64,000 bases of DNA from Mycobacterium sp. AT1 (GCF_002043095.1 NZ_MVOC01000023.1:38167-102166); one strand, 5' to 3'; positions 11,039-20,666 are shown, numbered from the stretch's first letter. The notes: generated from the sequence alone by a model not told the origin. Made by a program: numbers and translations.

Positions 11039-11863
11039 TCACCCCTGCGCGAGTTCGGCGACCGGCTGCCATTCCTCCCACGTCTTGATGCGGCTCTCGT
11101 AGTCGGCCTTGGCCAGCTGAATCGGCAAGCTGCCGAAGAAGACTCGCAACGGCGGCTTCTCGGCGTCGACGACCTTCAGGATCGCCGCGGCCGACGCCTT
11201 CGGGTCACCGGACGCCGAGGTCCGCTGCGCGCGGGCCTTCCTGGCGGCCTCGTGTACCTCGGCGTAGTCGGCGATCTCCTCGGCGTGCTTGGCCGACGAT
11301 CCCGCCCAGTCGGTGGAGAAGCCGCCCGGCTCGACGAGCGTCACGTGGACGCCGAACGGCTCGACCTCCTGCGCCAGGGACTGCGAGAAGCCCTCCAGCG
11401 CCCACTTGGAGGCGTGGTACATGCCGACGTTCTGGAACGCGGTGATGCCGCCGATCGAGGACACCTGAATGACGTGGCCGCTGCGCTGCGCCCGCAGGAA
11501 CGGCAGGGCGGCCTGGGTGACCCACAGCGCACCGAACACGTTGGTTTCGATCTGGTCGCGCGCCTCGGCCTCGGAGAGCTCCTCGATGAAGCCGAACTGG
11601 CCGTAGCCCGCGTTGTTCACGACGACGTCGAGGCGCCCGAAGTGTTCGTGGGCCCGTTGCACGGCGGCGAAGTCGGCGGAGCGGTCGGTCACGTCCAACG
11701 CGATGGGCAGCAGTGCGTCGCCGTACTTCTCGGTCAGGTCGTCGAGCGTCGAGGTGTCGCGGGCGGTCGCGGCGACCTTGTCACCTCGCTCGAGGGCGGC
11801 GATCGCCCACTCCCGGCCGAAGCCTCGCGACGTACCGGTGATGAACCACACCTTCTCGGCCAT
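11039..11863 (-). CDS. Short-chain dehydrogenase/reductase
   Basis: Classical SDR oxidoreductase, 274 residues. It has TGTSRGFG (9-16, dinucleotide binding), NNAG (83-86), a catalytic serine near 135-136 and Y149-x-x-x-K153 in YHASK. The ATG start is supported by an AAGGAG Shine-Dalgarno sequence a short distance before it on the minus strand. The TSRGFGREWA segment is typical of SDR proteins that act on small hydrophobic ketones or alcohols, but the substrate cannot be told. It is divergent from menG with about 157 bases between starts, and I see no functional link. Confidence 0.88.
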   Translation of the reverse strand: MAEKVWFITGTSRGFGREWAIAALERGDKVAATARDTSTLDDLTEKYGDALLPIALDVTDRSADFAAVQRAHEHFGRLDVVVNNAGYGQFGFIEELSEAEARDQIETNVFGALWVTQAALPFLRAQRSGHVIQVSSIGGITAFQNVGMYHASKWALEGFSQSLAQEVEPFGVHVTLVEPGGFSTDWAGSSAKHAEEIADYAEVHEAARKARAQRTSASGDPKASAAAILKVVDAEKPPLRVFFGSLPIQLAKADYESRIKTWEEWQPVAELAQG

Positions 11864-12007
11864 GCCTTCTCTCCTTTTCTCCGCGAGCAGACGTATACGG
11901 CCCTGAATCTGCGCGATCGAGGGCCCTTTGCGTCTCCTCGCCCGGGGTCTCGACTCGTACCAACGTTTCATCCGGTTACCCATTCCCGGGACACGCACAT
12001 TCACAGG

Positions 12008-12013
12008 TAGCGT
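12008..12013 (+). promoter_or_regulatory. Candidate leaderless -10 of menG
   Basis: TAGCGT, seven bases, then the GTG start of menG. The match to TANNNT and the spacing fit a leaderless transcript starting at the GTG. Confidence 0.5.
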
Positions 12014-12020
12014 CGGTGGC

Positions 12021-12707
12021 GTGAGCCGCGCGACGTTGGAGAAGAACCCCCAGGAAGTGGCGTCGATGTTCGACGGCGTCGCCCGTCGCTACGACATCAC
12101 CAACACGGTGCTGTCGCTGGGGCAGGACCGCTACTGGCGGCGTGCGACGCGGGCCGCGCTGGACATCGGCCCCGGCGACGCGGTCCTCGACCTCGCGGCA
12201 GGGACGGCCGTGTCGACCGTCGAGCTCGGTCAGTCCGGGGCGTGGTGCGTGGCGGCGGACTTCTCGGTGGGCATGCTCGCCGCCGGCGCGGATCGCCAGG
12301 TGCCCAAGGTGGCCGGCGACGCGACGAAGCTGCCGTTCGCCGACGGCGTCTTCGACGCGGTGACCATCAGCTTCGGGCTGCGCAACATCGTCGACCACGT
12401 CGAGGGGCTTCGCGAGATGGCGCGGGTGACCCGCCCCGGCGGCCGGTTGGTCGTGTGCGAGTTCTCCACGCCGACGAACCCGTTGTTCGGCACGGCGTAC
12501 AAGGAGTACCTGATGCGGGCGCTGCCGTCGGCGGCTCGCGCGGTGTCGAGCAATCCCGACGCCTACGTCTATCTCGCGGAGTCGATCCGGGCCTGGCCGG
12601 ATCAGGCGGCGTTGGCGCGACGGATCGCCGACGCCGGTTGGTCGGCAGTGCGGTGGCGCAACCTCACCGGCGGCATCGTGGCCCTGCACGCTGCCACCAA
12701 GCCCTGA
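12021..12707 (+). CDS. menG: Demethylmenaquinone methyltransferase MenG (UbiE family)
   Basis: SAM-dependent methyltransferase that finishes menaquinone. It has 228 residues, close to the M. tuberculosis protein Rv0558. The UbiE signature FDGVARRYD lies at 17-25; SAM motif I is VLDLAAGTA (55-63); [12 protein letters not shown] and [11 protein letters not shown] follow. The GTG start lies seven bases after TAGCGT. The gene converges on the LuxR regulator with three bases between stop codons. Here it stands apart from menC and menD and probably has its own promoter. Confidence 0.95.
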   Translation: MSRATLEKNPQEVASMFDGVARRYDITNTVLSLGQDRYWRRATRAALDIGPGDAVLDLAAGTAVSTVELGQSGAWCVAADFSVGMLAAGADRQVPKVAGDATKLPFADGVFDAVTISFGLRNIVDHVEGLREMARVTRPGGRLVVCEFSTPTNPLFGTAYKEYLMRALPSAARAVSSNPDAYVYLAESIRAWPDQAALARRIADAGWSAVRWRNLTGGIVALHAATKP

Positions 12708-12710
12708 CGG

Positions 12711-15461
12711 TTAGAGCTCACCTGAGGCCAGCATCGCCGCGAGTTGGGCGCGCGACCGAATACCGAGCTTGCGGTAGATCTGAGTCAGGTTCGCCTCGAC
12801 GGTCTTGAGGCTGACGTAGAGCGTCGCCGCGACGTCGCGGTTCGTCATACCGGAGGTGGCCAGCTCGGCGATCCGCTGTTCGGACGCGGTGAGCGTGGGC
12901 TTCTGTGGGGCAGCGACCTTGGTCCGGCCGAGTTCGTCGCGGGCTCGGGCCGCCCACAGCGCCGCGCCGATCCGCTCGAACTCCCGTAGCGCCTCGGCGA
13001 AGGTGTCGGCGGCCGCCTGCTTCAACCGTTGCCGACGCTGCACCTGGCCGAGCACCAACAAGGTGCGGGCCCGTTCGAACGGCATCGGCAGCCGATCGTG
13101 CTGCGCGAGCGCGTCGGCGAGGGCACGCGCGGCCTCGTCGAGTTCGCCCTTGGCGGCCAACCACATCGCCCGCCCCCTGGCGCCGGTCGCCAGCAGCCAC
13201 GGCCGGTCCAGTCGGCGACCGTCGTTCTCCAGCTGTTCGATCATCGGCTCGGCGTCGTCGGCGCGGCCGGTGGCGATGAGCGCCTCGATCGCATACGGCA
13301 CGTAGTCGACGTTGCGCATCTCACCGCCGGGCAGCACCCCGAAGGCGTCGATCAGCGGCTGCAGCGTGGCCCGTGCCTCGGCGTGGTTGCCCACGGACAG
13401 TTCGACGAAGCCAAGAACCGTCAGGGCGCGGATCGCGAGCTGCGGCGTGCCGGTTTCCCTGGCGATCGCAAGCGCCGCGTTGGCGTCGTTGCGGGCGTCG
13501 GCTTCCAGCCCCCGGTGGGCGAGGACGGTGGCGCGGATCGCGAGTGCCACCCCTCGAAGGTTTTGCGTATCAATGTGTTCCGCGCGCTCGATGGCTTCCT
13601 CGGCGAGCACCTCCGCGGCGGCGAAGTCGCCGCGCCACACGTCGGCGAGCGCGGTGTGGGCGTCGAACATCATCACGTCGCTCTCGGCGCCGCGGGCCAG
13701 GCAGAGCTGCCGCACGGCGGCCGACTCGGCTCTCGCCGCCTCGAGTTCACCCGTCCACGCGTGCGTGATCGCCCTGACCGCGCAGGCCCGGAACTGCATG
13801 GGGACGTCCGCGTCGAGGTCCTCCAGTTCGAGGGCGCGTTGCAAGCTGGGTTCGTCGATGCCGTCGCCGCGCGTGCACTTGGTCAGAACCGACATCGCGA
13901 GCACTTGGCTGGTCAGCTCGGGCAGCGAGAGATTCCGGGCTCGTTCCAACGCCTCGTCGGTGCGTGCGACGGCTGCGTTCAGCTGTCCGGAGTACATCAG
14001 CGCAAACGACGACAGCAGCAGGATTCGCACGGTCAGAGCGAGGTCCTCTTCGGCGTCGTTGCACGCTCGGTCGAGCAACTCGATGGCCTCGACCAGGCTG
14101 TCGCTGTAAATGCGAATGGCGGCAAGCAGATTCAGCGCAAAGGCCCGAAGCGACCCCGGCGGAAGTTGGTCGACCGTCGGCACCAGCAGCTCGCCTGCAC
14201 GTTGAGCCTCTCCGGCGCGGAAGTGGTGGTCGGCGCAGCGGATCCGACGGTCGGGGGTGTCGCCGCCGAGGTTGATGGCGAGGTCCAAGAGTTCGGCGGC
14301 GGCCGCCGGGGCTCCTCGCACGCGGGCGGAGTCTGCCGCGGTGTCGAGGGCCAGCAGGGTCGCGGGATCCGCGCTGGAGGCGGCAAGCGCCAGGTGGCGT
14401 GCGCGCATCTCCGGTTGTTCGACGATCCCGGCCAGGGCGCGGTGCATCTGGCGGCGGCGGGCGGGTCCCACCACGCTGTAGACGCCGCGGGCGAGTAGCG
14501 GATGGGCGAACCTCACCCGGTTGCCCGCGATGTGCACGATGCCGTCGGTCTCGGGTACTTCGAGGAGTTCGACGACGCGTTGCGGGGTCTGTTCGGTGAC
14601 GTCGGCCAGCAGGTCGACCGTCGGCGTGCCGACGCTGGCCGCGGCCAGCAGGACGGTCTGGGTGTTCTCGCCGAACTGGTCGAGTCGGGAGCGGACCAGG
14701 TCGGCCAACGACCCAGGAAGCGCCGCGTCGGCCAGGCTCGACTGCCCGTCGATCGCCCGCGCCAGCTCGAGCGCATAGAACGGGTTGCCTCCGGAGAGCT
14801 CACTGATTCGGCCGATCGTCGGCCGGGAGAACGAGCGGCCCAGCTTGCTGGATATGACTTGTCGCAGACCGCTAACACTCAACGGCCCCACCAAGATTCG
14901 CTCTACGCCGTCGAGCCGGCTGAGCTTGAGCCAGTCGGTGCCGTGCAGTCCGTCGTCCCCTGTTCGTTCCGTGGCGAGCACCCCGACGGCGCCCTTGAGC
15001 CGACGGCTGGCGAACGCGACGACCGCCTGGCTCGAGGAGTCGAGCCACTGCACGTCGTCGAGTGCCACGATGACGGGCGCGTCGGCGGCGAGCCGGTCCA
15101 GCAGCGTCAGGAACGCCGAGGCGACCACCCGTTCGTCGGTGACCGGACCGGTTCCGTCACCTTCGAGCAGCACGCGGTCGATTGCCACCCGTTGTAGATG
15201 GGGCAGCGTGTCGAGCACCGCGGCGCTGACGGGCTCGAGCAGGTCGGCGAGTACCGCGTAGGTCAGCCCGGACTCGGCTTGGCCACCGCGGGCCGACAAC
15301 ACCTGAAAACCGTTGTCCCTGGCCTGTTCCAGCGCACCGAGCCACAGCGTGGTCTTGCCGATGCCTGCTTCGCCGCCGATGACGAGCGCCGACGGTCGTG
15401 TCGCCGTGGACTCCAGAAATGCAGTCACCGCACGCGTCTCGGCCGTCCGTAAGCGCACCAC
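12711..15461 (-). CDS. LuxR-type ATPase regulator (LAL/AfsR-like)
   Basis: Large transcription factor of 916 residues. An N-terminal AAA/STAND ATPase carries Walker A GEAGIGKT (30-37) and Walker B VIVALDDVQW, then a long helical TPR-like middle, and a C-terminal LuxR helix-turn-helix (about 855-912; LTASEQRIAELATSGMTNRD at its start). Such LAL proteins usually bind an inducer or a partner protein and activate transcription. The initiator appears to be GTG followed by a second GTG, so either could be used. It occupies the place of Rv0559c and Rv0560c in M. tuberculosis. It could act on the nearby men genes, but no binding site is evident. Confidence 0.9.
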   Translation of the reverse strand: MVRLRTAETRAVTAFLESTATRPSALVIGGEAGIGKTTLWLGALEQARDNGFQVLSARGGQAESGLTYAVLADLLEPVSAAVLDTLPHLQRVAIDRVLLEGDGTGPVTDERVVASAFLTLLDRLAADAPVIVALDDVQWLDSSSQAVVAFASRRLKGAVGVLATERTGDDGLHGTDWLKLSRLDGVERILVGPLSVSGLRQVISSKLGRSFSRPTIGRISELSGGNPFYALELARAIDGQSSLADAALPGSLADLVRSRLDQFGENTQTVLLAAASVGTPTVDLLADVTEQTPQRVVELLEVPETDGIVHIAGNRVRFAHPLLARGVYSVVGPARRRQMHRALAGIVEQPEMRARHLALAASSADPATLLALDTAADSARVRGAPAAAAELLDLAINLGGDTPDRRIRCADHHFRAGEAQRAGELLVPTVDQLPPGSLRAFALNLLAAIRIYSDSLVEAIELLDRACNDAEEDLALTVRILLLSSFALMYSGQLNAAVARTDEALERARNLSLPELTSQVLAMSVLTKCTRGDGIDEPSLQRALELEDLDADVPMQFRACAVRAITHAWTGELEAARAESAAVRQLCLARGAESDVMMFDAHTALADVWRGDFAAAEVLAEEAIERAEHIDTQNLRGVALAIRATVLAHRGLEADARNDANAALAIARETGTPQLAIRALTVLGFVELSVGNHAEARATLQPLIDAFGVLPGGEMRNVDYVPYAIEALIATGRADDAEPMIEQLENDGRRLDRPWLLATGARGRAMWLAAKGELDEAARALADALAQHDRLPMPFERARTLLVLGQVQRRQRLKQAAADTFAEALREFERIGAALWAARARDELGRTKVAAPQKPTLTASEQRIAELATSGMTNRDVAATLYVSLKTVEANLTQIYRKLGIRSRAQLAAMLASGEL

Positions 15462-15613
15462 CTATTGGGCCCCCCGTCGTCGGAATTCGCCCCTGGTCGC
15501 CTGTAGCCGCTTTGGGCAAACGGCAAACCGATTATTGCTTACGTCACCGTAGATTTAACACGTAAGCGGTACAAACCCGCAGCGGCAACTTTGGCAAACA
15601 CGTTGCACTCTGC

Positions 15614-16834
15614 TCAGTTGAACGGCTTCCGGTCGTCGATCAGGCGCGATCCAGCCCCGGCCGTGCGCCATGCCCTGGCAACCCAATCCGCGTCGTCGTC
15701 GGTCACCAGATTGCCCATGACGCGGACGGCGACCCCCATGAGGAACGACGAGCGCATCGCGACCGGGCCGACGGTCGGCAGGAAGCGGGGAATCGTCAGC
15801 AACAGAGCGAGCCGGCGCGCGACCGAGAATCCGTGGGCGTAGTGCCGGTGCAGTTCGGCGGGCCACGCCTGCGTCAGATCGCCGGTGCCGAGCATCTCGG
15901 CGGCTAGTCGGCCGGTCTCCAGTCCGTAGTCGATGCCCTCGCCGTTGAGGGGGTTGACGCACGCCGCGGCGTCTCCGATCAGCATCCAGTTTGGCCCGGC
16001 GACACCGGAGACCGCGCCGCCCATCGGCAACAGCGCCGACAGTGCCGCCCGCGGTTCGGCAGAGAAGCCCCACTCGTCACGCCGCAGGTTCGTGTAGTGC
16101 GAGAGGAGCGGACGCAGGGCGGCGTCGGCGGGCCGCTTCGCCGAGGCAAGGGCGCCGACGCCGATGTTCACCTCGCCGTCCCCGAGGGGGAAGATCCAGC
16201 CGTACCCGGGTAGGACCTCGCCGGCGGGGGAGCGGAGTTCGAGGTGCGAGGTGATCCACGGTTCGTTGGTGCGTGGGCTCGCGACGTAGCCGCGGATCGC
16301 GACGCCGTAGACGGTCTCCTTGTGCCATTCGCGGCCGAGCACGCGGCCCAGCGTCGAGCGGACACCGTCGGCGACGATCAGCTCTCGGCACCCGACCGCG
16401 GTGCCGTCCTCGAGAGTCACCGACGTTGCTCGGCCAGCTGAGTCATGTTCCACCCCAATGGCTTTGGCTCCGAGCAGCATCTGCGCCCCGTCGTCGACCG
16501 CGACCTGACGGATGCGCTCGTCGAGCTCGGTCCGTGGGACGGCACTGCTGGTGGGCGGGAACGACGGGCCCGGCCACTCGATCTCCACGTCTGCGCCGAA
16601 GCCCGACATCCGCAGCCCGCGATGGCGAACCCTGCCGCCCAGCCAGGGACCGAGACCGAGCAACTCGAGTTCGGCGATCGCGCGAGGGGTGAGGCCGTCG
16701 CCGCACGCCTTGTCCCGTGGGAAGTGTTGACCGTCGATCACCAGCACGTCGCGGCCGCTGCGGACTGCCCACGCGGCGGCTGCAGAACCGGCAGGTCCAG
16801 CGCCAATCACCACCACGTCATGTTTGAGGTCCAC
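15614..16834 (-). CDS. menJ: Menaquinone isoprenyl reductase MenJ (geranylgeranyl-reductase family)
   Basis: FAD-dependent reductase of 406 residues, matching Rv0561c (MenJ), which saturates one double bond of the menaquinone side chain to give MK-9(II-H2). The FAD motif is VVVIGAGPAGSAAAAW near the N-terminus; FPRDKACGDGLTPRA is the family block after it; the C-terminal FAD signature LIGDAAACVNPLNGEGIDYG follows. The GTG start gives VDLKHD before the FAD motif. It diverges from grcC1, which makes prenyl chains, with 21 bases between starts, so tail synthesis and tail reduction are probably controlled together. Confidence 0.93.
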   Translation of the reverse strand: MDLKHDVVVIGAGPAGSAAAAWAVRSGRDVLVIDGQHFPRDKACGDGLTPRAIAELELLGLGPWLGGRVRHRGLRMSGFGADVEIEWPGPSFPPTSSAVPRTELDERIRQVAVDDGAQMLLGAKAIGVEHDSAGRATSVTLEDGTAVGCRELIVADGVRSTLGRVLGREWHKETVYGVAIRGYVASPRTNEPWITSHLELRSPAGEVLPGYGWIFPLGDGEVNIGVGALASAKRPADAALRPLLSHYTNLRRDEWGFSAEPRAALSALLPMGGAVSGVAGPNWMLIGDAAACVNPLNGEGIDYGLETGRLAAEMLGTGDLTQAWPAELHRHYAHGFSVARRLALLLTIPRFLPTVGPVAMRSSFLMGVAVRVMGNLVTDDDADWVARAWRTAGAGSRLIDDRKPFN

Positions 16835-16843
16835 ACCTCCCAG

Positions 16844-16849
16844 TATGTT
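16844..16849 (+). promoter_or_regulatory. Candidate leaderless -10 of grcC1
   Basis: TATGTT followed by six bases and the grcC1 ATG. On the other strand TACTGG, sharing the TA step at 16844-16845, lies five bases before the menJ GTG, so this may be a second divergent symmetric promoter; the minus side lacks the final T of TANNNT. Confidence 0.42.
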
Positions 16850-16855
16850 GTAGCA

Positions 16856-17863
16856 ATGAAGACACCAGCGACCGTGGTCGCCGGCGTGGAGTTCGGGGAC
16901 GCAATCTTCGCGGCGAGTGTTCGCGACGGGGTGGCGCGCATCGAAGAACTCATGGCCACCGAGCTGGGCAAGGCCGACGAGCTCATGGCCGAGGCCGTTC
17001 AGCACCTCTTCCAAGCCGGCGGCAAGCGGTTCCGTCCGCTGTTCACCGTGCTCTCGGCACAACTGGGTCCCGAGCCCGACGCGTGGCAGGTCACCGTTGC
17101 CGGTGCCGTCATCGAGGCGGTGCACCTCGCGACGCTCTACCACGACGACGTGATGGACGAGGCGCAGGTGCGCCGCGGTGCCGACAGCGCGAACGCGAGG
17201 TGGGGCAACAACATCGCGATCCTGGCCGGTGACTATCTCTTCGCGACGGCCTCGCGCCTCGTCGCCCAACTCGGTCCCGACGCCGTCCTCGTCATCGCCG
17301 ACACGTTCGCGCAACTGGTCACCGGCCAGATGCGCGAGACGCGCGGAGTGGTCGAGGGCGCGGACTCCGTCGAGCACTACCTCAAGGTCGTGTACGAAAA
17401 GACGGCCTGCCTGATCGCGGCGTCCGGCACGTTCGGTGCGACGTTCTCCGGAGCCGACGACGAGCAGATCCAGCGGCTCGGCAGGCTCGGCGGCATCGTC
17501 GGCACGGCCTTCCAGATCTCCGACGACATCATCGACATCGACAGCGATCCCGACGAGTCGGGCAAGCTGCCCGGCACCGATCTTCGGGAAGGCGTGCACA
17601 CCCTGCCCGTGCTGTTCGCGTTGCAAGAGAGCGGGCCGGACGCCGACCGCCTTCGTCACCTGCTCAAGGGTCCCGTGGAGGACGACGCGGACGTGGCCGA
17701 GGCGTTGGCGCTGTTGCGTTCGTCACGAGGAATCGTGCGAGCGAAGGAAACCGTCGCCGACTACGCCGCGCAAGCCCGCGACGAGCTGGCCAAACTCCCC
17801 GACGTGCCTGGCCGGCTGGCGCTGGCCAACCTGGTCGACTACACGATCAACCGACACGGCTGA
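16856..17863 (+). CDS. grcC1: Polyprenyl diphosphate synthase GrcC1
   Basis: Trans-isoprenyl diphosphate synthase that lengthens allylic diphosphates with isopentenyl diphosphate, here probably for the menaquinone tail. The 335 residues equal the length of Rv0562. The first aspartate-rich motif is D97-D98-V-M-D101 preceded by LATLYH; GGKRFRP (55-61) binds substrate; the second motif DDIIDID lies near 223-229 after FQIS. Chain length cannot be read with certainty from sequence. The ATG follows a TATGTT -10 at leaderless distance. Confidence 0.93.
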   Translation: MKTPATVVAGVEFGDAIFAASVRDGVARIEELMATELGKADELMAEAVQHLFQAGGKRFRPLFTVLSAQLGPEPDAWQVTVAGAVIEAVHLATLYHDDVMDEAQVRRGADSANARWGNNIAILAGDYLFATASRLVAQLGPDAVLVIADTFAQLVTGQMRETRGVVEGADSVEHYLKVVYEKTACLIAASGTFGATFSGADDEQIQRLGRLGGIVGTAFQISDDIIDIDSDPDESGKLPGTDLREGVHTLPVLFALQESGPDADRLRHLLKGPVEDDADVAEALALLRSSRGIVRAKETVADYAAQARDELAKLPDVPGRLALANLVDYTINRHG

Positions 17864-17913
17864 TTGGAACCAGACACCGGCCCCCGTGCGTTGGTTCAGC
17901 GAACGACTCCCAA

Positions 17914-17940
17914 GGTTTGAGTAGTCGGTGGTTTGAGTAG
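17914..17940 (+). repeat. 11-bp direct repeat before htpX
   Basis: GGTTTGAGTAG occurs at 17914-17924 and again at 17930-17940, a 16-base period, ending just before the AGGAGG-like ribosome-binding site of htpX. It may be a regulator site or chance; the length is short. Confidence 0.6.
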
Positions 17941-17948
17941 GAGGGCCA

Positions 17949-18827
17949 ATGACTTGGCATCCGCACGCGAACCGGTTCAAGACGTTCTTGTTGCTCGCCG
18001 TCTTCTCCGGGCTGATCGTGTTCGTGGGCGCGCTGTTCGGCAGATCCATCATGTTCCTCGCCGTGCTGTTCGCGGTCGGCATGAACGTGTGGGTCTACTT
18101 CAACAGTGACAAGTTGGCGCTGAAGGCGATGCACGCCCAGCCGGTCAACGAAATGCAGGCTCCCGCGATGTACCGCATCGTCCGCGAGTTGGCGACGACG
18201 GCGCACCAGCCGATGCCGCGGCTGTACGTCAGCGACACCGCCGCGCCCAACGCCTTCGCGACGGGTCGCAATCCCCGCAACGCGGCGGTCTGCTGCACCA
18301 CCGGCATCCTGGACATCCTCGAGGAGCGCGAGCTGCGGGCCGTGCTCGGTCATGAGCTGTCGCACGTCTACAACCGCGACATCCTGATCTCCTGCGTGGC
18401 GGGCGCAATGGCGTCGGTCATCACGGCGCTGGCGAACCTGGCCTTCTTCGCGAGCATGTTCGGCGGGAACCGCGAAGGCGGCACCAATCCCTTTGCGATC
18501 CTGCTGGTTTCACTGCTCGGTCCCATCGCGGCGACCGTCATCAAGATGGCGGTGTCGCGGTCGCGGGAGTTCCAGGCCGACCAGTCCGGAGCCGAGCTGA
18601 CCGGTGACCCGCTGGCGTTGGCCAGTGCGCTGCGCAAGATCAGTAGGGGTGTCGAGTTGGCGCCGTTGCCCCCCGAGACGCAGCTGGCCGACCAGGCGCA
18701 CCTGATGATCGCCAACCCGTTCCGGGCCGGCGAGAAGATCGGCAAGCTGTTCTCCACGCACCCGCCGATGGAGGAGCGCATCGCGCGCCTCGAGCAGATG
18801 GCCGGCCGGGGCCCCGGGCAGTACTGA
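17949..18827 (+). CDS. htpX: Membrane metalloprotease HtpX
   Basis: Zinc-dependent membrane protease (M48B) for quality control of membrane proteins. 292 residues. Two N-terminal helices (about 12-30 and 33-52) precede the zinc motif H135-E-L-S-H139; the third ligand is the glutamate in SREFQAD near residue 200; two further hydrophobic stretches lie around 152-172 and 182-197. Orthologous to Rv0563. An AGGAGGG ribosome-binding site precedes the ATG. An 11-base direct repeat directly upstream could be involved in control. Confidence 0.95.
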   Translation: MTWHPHANRFKTFLLLAVFSGLIVFVGALFGRSIMFLAVLFAVGMNVWVYFNSDKLALKAMHAQPVNEMQAPAMYRIVRELATTAHQPMPRLYVSDTAAPNAFATGRNPRNAAVCCTTGILDILEERELRAVLGHELSHVYNRDILISCVAGAMASVITALANLAFFASMFGGNREGGTNPFAILLVSLLGPIAATVIKMAVSRSREFQADQSGAELTGDPLALASALRKISRGVELAPLPPETQLADQAHLMIANPFRAGEKIGKLFSTHPPMEERIARLEQMAGRGPGQY

Positions 18828-18918
18828 CGCCACGGTTAACGTTTCGTCGGCGTCGACCGATGACCCCGGTGTGACGACTACTCCGTTTGGTAAGCCCGCA
18901 CCCGAGGGACGCCTGCTC

Positions 18919-18924
18919 TACGCT
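18919..18924 (+). promoter_or_regulatory. Candidate leaderless -10 of the secreted protein gene
   Basis: TACGCT, six bases, then GTG at 18931. This pattern, with a signal peptide beginning directly at that GTG, decides the start of the next gene. Confidence 0.45.
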
Positions 18925-18930
18925 GATCGC

Positions 18931-19473
18931 GTGCTAAGCAGACTTCTGATCGGCCTGGTCGCTGCGGGGGCAGCCGTGATCGGCGTGCCGGGAGTGGCCG
19001 CCGCCGATCCGGAACCAGGGCCGCCGCCTTCGCCCCCCGCGCCCAACGTCATGGGCTTCGCGTCGGTCAAGCCGTCGGAGTTCCTGCTGCAGGACGGGTC
19101 GATGTACGGCTTCGCCGTGCCGGGCGACATCGCCTGCATCATCAACCGCAACTCCGGCAACTACGGCTGCAGCGGCCCCATCCCGGCCGCGCCGAACGGC
19201 GCCAACGTGGTCACCGGTCAGCAGGTCGGCCCGGCGGGGTTCTCGAACGCCGATCGTCCGCTGTACGTGTTCGAAACCTTGCCCAAGCGCCTAGAGCCCG
19301 GGACGAAGATCAGCTTCCGCAACGTCACGTGCGGCACCGACGGGACGACCACGACGTGCACCAACAACTACGACGGTGGCGGCTTCGTCATCAGCCCGGC
19401 GGGCAGCTTTGCCGTCGACCCGAACAACCCGCTGATCGACCGGCCGCAGCCGTCGAACCCGTACGCCAACTGA
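18931..19473 (+). CDS. Secreted protein of unknown function
   Basis: A 180-residue protein with a signal peptide (VLSRLLIGLVAAGAAVIGVP, cleavage probably after AAA-D near residue 26), then a proline-rich stretch and a domain with four cysteines: two around CIINRNSGNYGC and two around VTCGTDGTTTTC, likely disulfide paired. I recognise no enzyme motif. A longer start at 18871 (GTG) is possible and would add 20 residues before the signal peptide; I prefer the internal GTG because it follows a TACGCT hexamer and begins the signal peptide. It converges on gpsA, eight bases apart. Confidence 0.75.
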   Translation: MLSRLLIGLVAAGAAVIGVPGVAAADPEPGPPPSPPAPNVMGFASVKPSEFLLQDGSMYGFAVPGDIACIINRNSGNYGCSGPIPAAPNGANVVTGQQVGPAGFSNADRPLYVFETLPKRLEPGTKISFRNVTCGTDGTTTTCTNNYDGGGFVISPAGSFAVDPNNPLIDRPQPSNPYAN

Positions 19474-19480
19474 CGGGCCG

Positions 19481-20506
19481 CTAGAAGCCCGAGCCGTGCA
19501 CCTCGTGGCCGGGCTTCTCGGCCGCGAGGCCGCGGTAGGCGTCCTCGACCGTCGACCCGTGGTTGATGACGCGGTCGACCTCGCGGGCGATCGGCATGTT
19601 CAGGCCGTGCTTGTCGGCGAATTCCATGATGACGCTGGCGGCCTTCACGCCTTCGGCGACCTGATTCATGGACGCGATGATCTCGTCGATCGACTTGCCG
19701 GAACCCAATTGTTCGCCGACGTGGCGATTGCGGCTGCGCTGGCTGGTGCAGGTGACGATCAGGTCGCCCATGCCTGCCAGCCCGGCGAACGTGTCGCGGT
19801 GACCGCCCATGGCCTCGCCGAGCTTGGACATCTCCCGCACGGCGCGCGCCATCACCATCGCGCGGGTGTTCTCGCCGATGCCCAGTGAGTAGCCCATGCC
19901 GACGGCGATCGCGTAGACGTTCTTGAGCGCTCCGGCCATCTCGACGCCCACCACGTCATCGGTGGTGTAGGTGCGGAAACGCTGGGTGCGGAACAGGTTT
20001 CCGAGGTTGGCGGCCAGCAGCTGGTCTGGCATGGCGAGCACCGCCGCTGCGGCGTAGCCCTCGGCCACTTCGCGGGCGATGTTGGGACCCGCGAGGATTC
20101 CGGCCGGGTGACCGGGCAGCACCTCGTTGACGATCTCGCTCATCCGCATGTTGGTGCCCTGCTCGAGGCCCTTGACCAAGGACACGACGGGCACCCACGG
20201 CCGCAATTCCTTGGCGAGCTCCTCCAGCACGCCGCGGAAGCCGTGCGACGGCACGCCCATCACCAGGACATCGGCGCAGTTGGCGGCCTCGGCGAAGTCG
20301 GTGGTGGCGCGAAGGCTCTCGGCGAGCTCGACCTCATCGCCCAGATAGCGGGAGTTGCGGTGGTTGTCGTTGATGTCGTCAGCGGTTTGCTGCGAGCGAA
20401 CCCACTGCAGAGTCGGCCCACGGCGGGCGCAGATCGAGGCCACCGTGGTGCCCCAGGAGCCTCCACCGAGGACGACGACGTTCGGTTTGCGCTGCGCAGG
20501 TGCCAT
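19481..20506 (-). CDS. gpsA: Glycerol-3-phosphate dehydrogenase [NAD(P)+]
   Basis: Reduces dihydroxyacetone phosphate to sn-glycerol-3-phosphate for phospholipid synthesis. 341 residues. The dinucleotide-binding motif VVLGGGSWGTTVA (11-23) is followed by GVPSHGF, then LVKGLEQGT and GALKNVYAIAVG, which carries the catalytic lysine, and near the C-terminus REVDRVI. Corresponds to gpdA1 (Rv0564c) by position. The ATG lies seven bases after a TACCCT hexamer on the minus strand, so a leaderless message is likely. Confidence 0.95.
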   Translation of the reverse strand: MAPAQRKPNVVVLGGGSWGTTVASICARRGPTLQWVRSQQTADDINDNHRNSRYLGDEVELAESLRATTDFAEAANCADVLVMGVPSHGFRGVLEELAKELRPWVPVVSLVKGLEQGTNMRMSEIVNEVLPGHPAGILAGPNIAREVAEGYAAAAVLAMPDQLLAANLGNLFRTQRFRTYTTDDVVGVEMAGALKNVYAIAVGMGYSLGIGENTRAMVMARAVREMSKLGEAMGGHRDTFAGLAGMGDLIVTCTSQRSRNRHVGEQLGSGKSIDEIIASMNQVAEGVKAASVIMEFADKHGLNMPIAREVDRVINHGSTVEDAYRGLAAEKPGHEVHGSGF

Positions 20507-20513
20507 GGCGATC

Positions 20514-20519
20514 AGGGTA
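20514..20519 (-). promoter_or_regulatory. Candidate leaderless -10 of gpsA
   Basis: Read on the minus strand, TACCCT is followed by seven bases and then the gpsA ATG, matching the TANNNT leaderless arrangement. Confidence 0.48.
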
Positions 20520-20666
20520 TGGCCGACGGCCTCGGCGAGTGAATGCTTTGGCGACGCAACGTTTTTCTTTCACGGTCAAGATCGTTGATTGGCAGGTCAA
20601 TCGAGGTTGCCAGGGGGCCTGATGACGGACTTGCATTTTGGCGCGCTACAGAAGGTCCCTGGGGGT

